DNA from: Glandiceps talaboti
Lineage: Eukaryota > Hemichordata > Enteropneusta > Spengelidae
Length of the DNA stretch: 64,000 bases
NCBI RefSeq assembly: GCF_964340395.1
Contig: NC_135560.1
Span: forward strand, 19,334,598-19,398,597
Direction of reading: 5' to 3'
The stretch's first letter is position 1. Each line of letters begins with the position of its first letter. Made by a program: the position numbers and the translations under genes. This document shows, one piece after another, positions 61,726 to 64,000 of this stretch. The notes below the pieces were generated by a model. The model was not told where the DNA came from, did no database searches, and saw only the letters and a list, made by a program, of their open reading frames with translations.

Positions 61726-64000
61726 AATCTACTGGTTATTTGGTTAATAGTGTGTGATAATTCAGTGTTATTACTATATAAAGTTCAAATTCTGATTTCT
61801 CGACGTTGACATGTAAGCAGACATATGTTACAGTTCAGTTTGAGTGGTTGTAGATTTGTGCATCTGTGATGAGGGTCGGGTAGAGTTTTAGTACCATCCT
61901 ATCCCTAAAGTACAGCTACTAACTCTTCAATATTACCATAAATCATGATTGCTTATTAATCTTTTGATGATAAAGATAAAATAATAAACTCTCACAGGTC
62001 ATTAGTGAAAATGTGACAGAATCAAAGATGTATCGATTCATGTCCAAACAAATCATAAGAATTCCTGTATCACATTGTGGATTTGCACCTTAAAACTTAT
62101 GCTAACCTACTGTGTTTCTAGTTTCTAACCAATATTTGAAACACTGCCATCATATCACTTGCAAGTAATTGATAATCATAGGAAAAGTCAGACTTTTATA
62201 CATTATTTATGATGTTCAGGAAACATTGGCCTTTCTTGTTGAAAATAAAATAGCTATACTGTTCATAAAATATCAGTATGATGAGTAGATATGGTGTCAT
62301 GTGATTGTCACATGGTGATCACATGCTAGGTACCATGTAGTCAGTGTGACTTGAGGCAGGGTCAGTGTAAAACTAGAGTTTTGAGATTTTACCAGTTGTG
62401 AGCAAATACATTCTTGGCTGATTATCAACATAGTTGTTGGAGGATCTCTAGCTTCAATCAACAAAAGTGGAATGTAAACAAGTTTGGATATGCAGCGTAG
62501 AAAGTAGAATGTAAGATATGTCGTGTTGTTCCTCCCTCACCTGCCTCCTCTCGCATGTGAGGGCGTCCCATCATGGCAGACCTTACAAACTACGTAGAAA
62601 GAACTTATTGAAATCAGGGATAGCATAGCAAAATCATAGGGTAGAGTTATTTCTTAGTTAGAGAATTTTGCCCACCAAAAGGCATCTTATGCCAGCACCT
62701 AACATATTTCAAATGTTATATACATATATTTATTACTTGAGGGGAAGGGTATTTGGTCCATCATGGGGAATCATGGATTTATGTAAGATAGAATGCATTT
62801 CAGCTAATATGTCGAGGTTTTATAGTGTGTTTTGATCTGTTTATATCATGGAGGGAAATGCATTTGATGCATATTATCTGTTCATGTACATTATTGAATT
62901 GGCATTTTTTTAGTTATCTTGTGTGTTTGTGTAATTTAGAGATACATATAGAGTTTTCTTAATTTAGTCAGCAAACATAACTATCCAGTTATACTGCAAA
63001 TATAGTTTTTCTACTTAGTTTAATGAAACCTTGTTCAACATAGTAATTTTCTAGTTCTAGTTTTGAAACAATGCATGTGAAGAGAGAAAAAAATGAAGGT
63101 ACAGTCTTGTGCTTGTGAAGGGGTAGGTCAGTGAGGGCGCCCTCAACGCGGCATACTTACAGACTATTCCATGCTCAATACACAGTCCGTACCAGTCGTC
63201 ATTCAAAGAAAACTTGGTCTGTTACATGTTATAGTTATACTTCCATGTTATTTGCTATGTATGATCAGTGTTTGGTAATATAAGATAACATAGAACAGAA
63301 CAACCTTCTCCTTTGGGGCAATTAGTACTAACCACAAGGACTGCAACCACTGACTGGCACTGACCAAATACTTGACTGTATTGTCTTGTATTTAGTTTTA
63401 AAAAGTGTTTAATGGTTAGTTTCATATCGATAACCATTTCTTAGCCCAGAACTGAAAATGTGCAAAGATAGTGTGTAGATTATTAAATTTTCATAGAATA
63501 TATAGCTATTTTAGAGCATGGCTTATTTAGCATGAATCAAGTTAACCAAAGATTGTGTGCATGAATTTTTTTTTAAATATTAATAAATTTTATTCCCCAA
63601 TATTTAACATTTTAATTTTAAATCAGAACAATTTCCAAATCAAAAGATTAATGGTTATTCATTGCCTTTGTTAAGTTTTTCTATAGAAGGTATATTTTGA
63701 AGTTATTTGTTGTTTATTTGCTTGTTTCATTATAAATATGTAAGTTTTAATGTGTTTATTATATTTCTCATGTCAGAATTGTTGTTTTACCTAGATCTTT
63801 CCAAATGTCTTTCTGTGCTGTCTCTCAAACAAGTTTACTTTAGTTGCAATTATCAGAAGTCTCTTTCCAGAGCAGCGTATATAAACGAAAGATTTAAGTA
63901 CTACCAACTATAGAGGGCGCACAATGGTTTGCAGAATACATGTATTTGCAGCAGTAGACCTATGTTGCATCACAGACAAGTAACATGTAACACACACACA

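Larger units (their letters stand above)
60622..64000 (+). other. Homer 3' UTR and downstream region
   Basis: No further gene was recognised. The 3' UTR begins at 60622; its end is uncertain because several AATAAA signals follow. A GAC-type tract lies at 61617-61725. A perfect 14-bp palindrome TGAGGGCGCCCTCA lies at 63132-63145. The final bases return to CA repeats. Confidence 0.6.

Noticed and set aside
62570-62612. ATGGCAGACCTTACAAACTA, a short frame in good start context downstream of Homer.
   Set aside because: Only 12 codons before a stop and no continuation exon was recognised.

Overview
The window looks like nuclear DNA from a bilaterian animal, probably an aquatic invertebrate. The genes are split by long AT-rich introns with GT-AG splice sites. 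The DNA is crowded with micro- and minisatellites, and it carries a tRNA-derived SINE and non-LTR retrotransposon tails. I cannot name the species or phylum from sequence alone. Almost all open frames longer than 60 codons are low-complexity or chance frames; the real coding signal lies in short exons.

Right part (43340-60621, + strand): a complete gene for a Homer-family postsynaptic scaffold protein. Nine coding exons join in frame to 380 codons plus a stop. They encode an N-terminal EVH1 domain (exons 1-3 and the start of 4), a Ser/Asn-rich linker (exons 4-5) and a long C-terminal coiled coil (end of exon 5 to exon 9). A candidate NRF1-type promoter site lies about 180 bp upstream of the ATG. 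Candidate poly(A) signals follow the stop.

Left part (1-40129, - strand): three very small coding exons (40111-40129, 31482-31521, 809-862) share compatible phases and join into an N terminus resembling ARNT/tango, the bHLH-PAS partner protein. The signs are M-S-A-T-T, a basic RKRK patch, an FDDEE acidic patch and TKYA. The bHLH and PAS domains would lie beyond the left edge. If this is right, intron 2 is about 30.6 kb and holds most of the window's repeats. The call is inferential, because the region is short and low in complexity.

Between the two starts (40130-43339) is a head-to-head intergenic region. It holds a 230-bp segment present twice (one copy ends 10 bp from the ARNT-like ATG), a foldback element with 72-bp arms embedded in TA repeats, and the 3' end of a non-LTR retrotransposon.

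Repeats: minisatellites with 33-, 45-, 49-, 55-, 61- and about 190-bp units, a CAGTA pentanucleotide array in Homer intron 2, a TAACA array in intron 3 and a GAC-type trinucleotide tract downstream of Homer. No CRISPR array, operon or tRNA gene was found; the only tRNA-like sequence is the SINE head.
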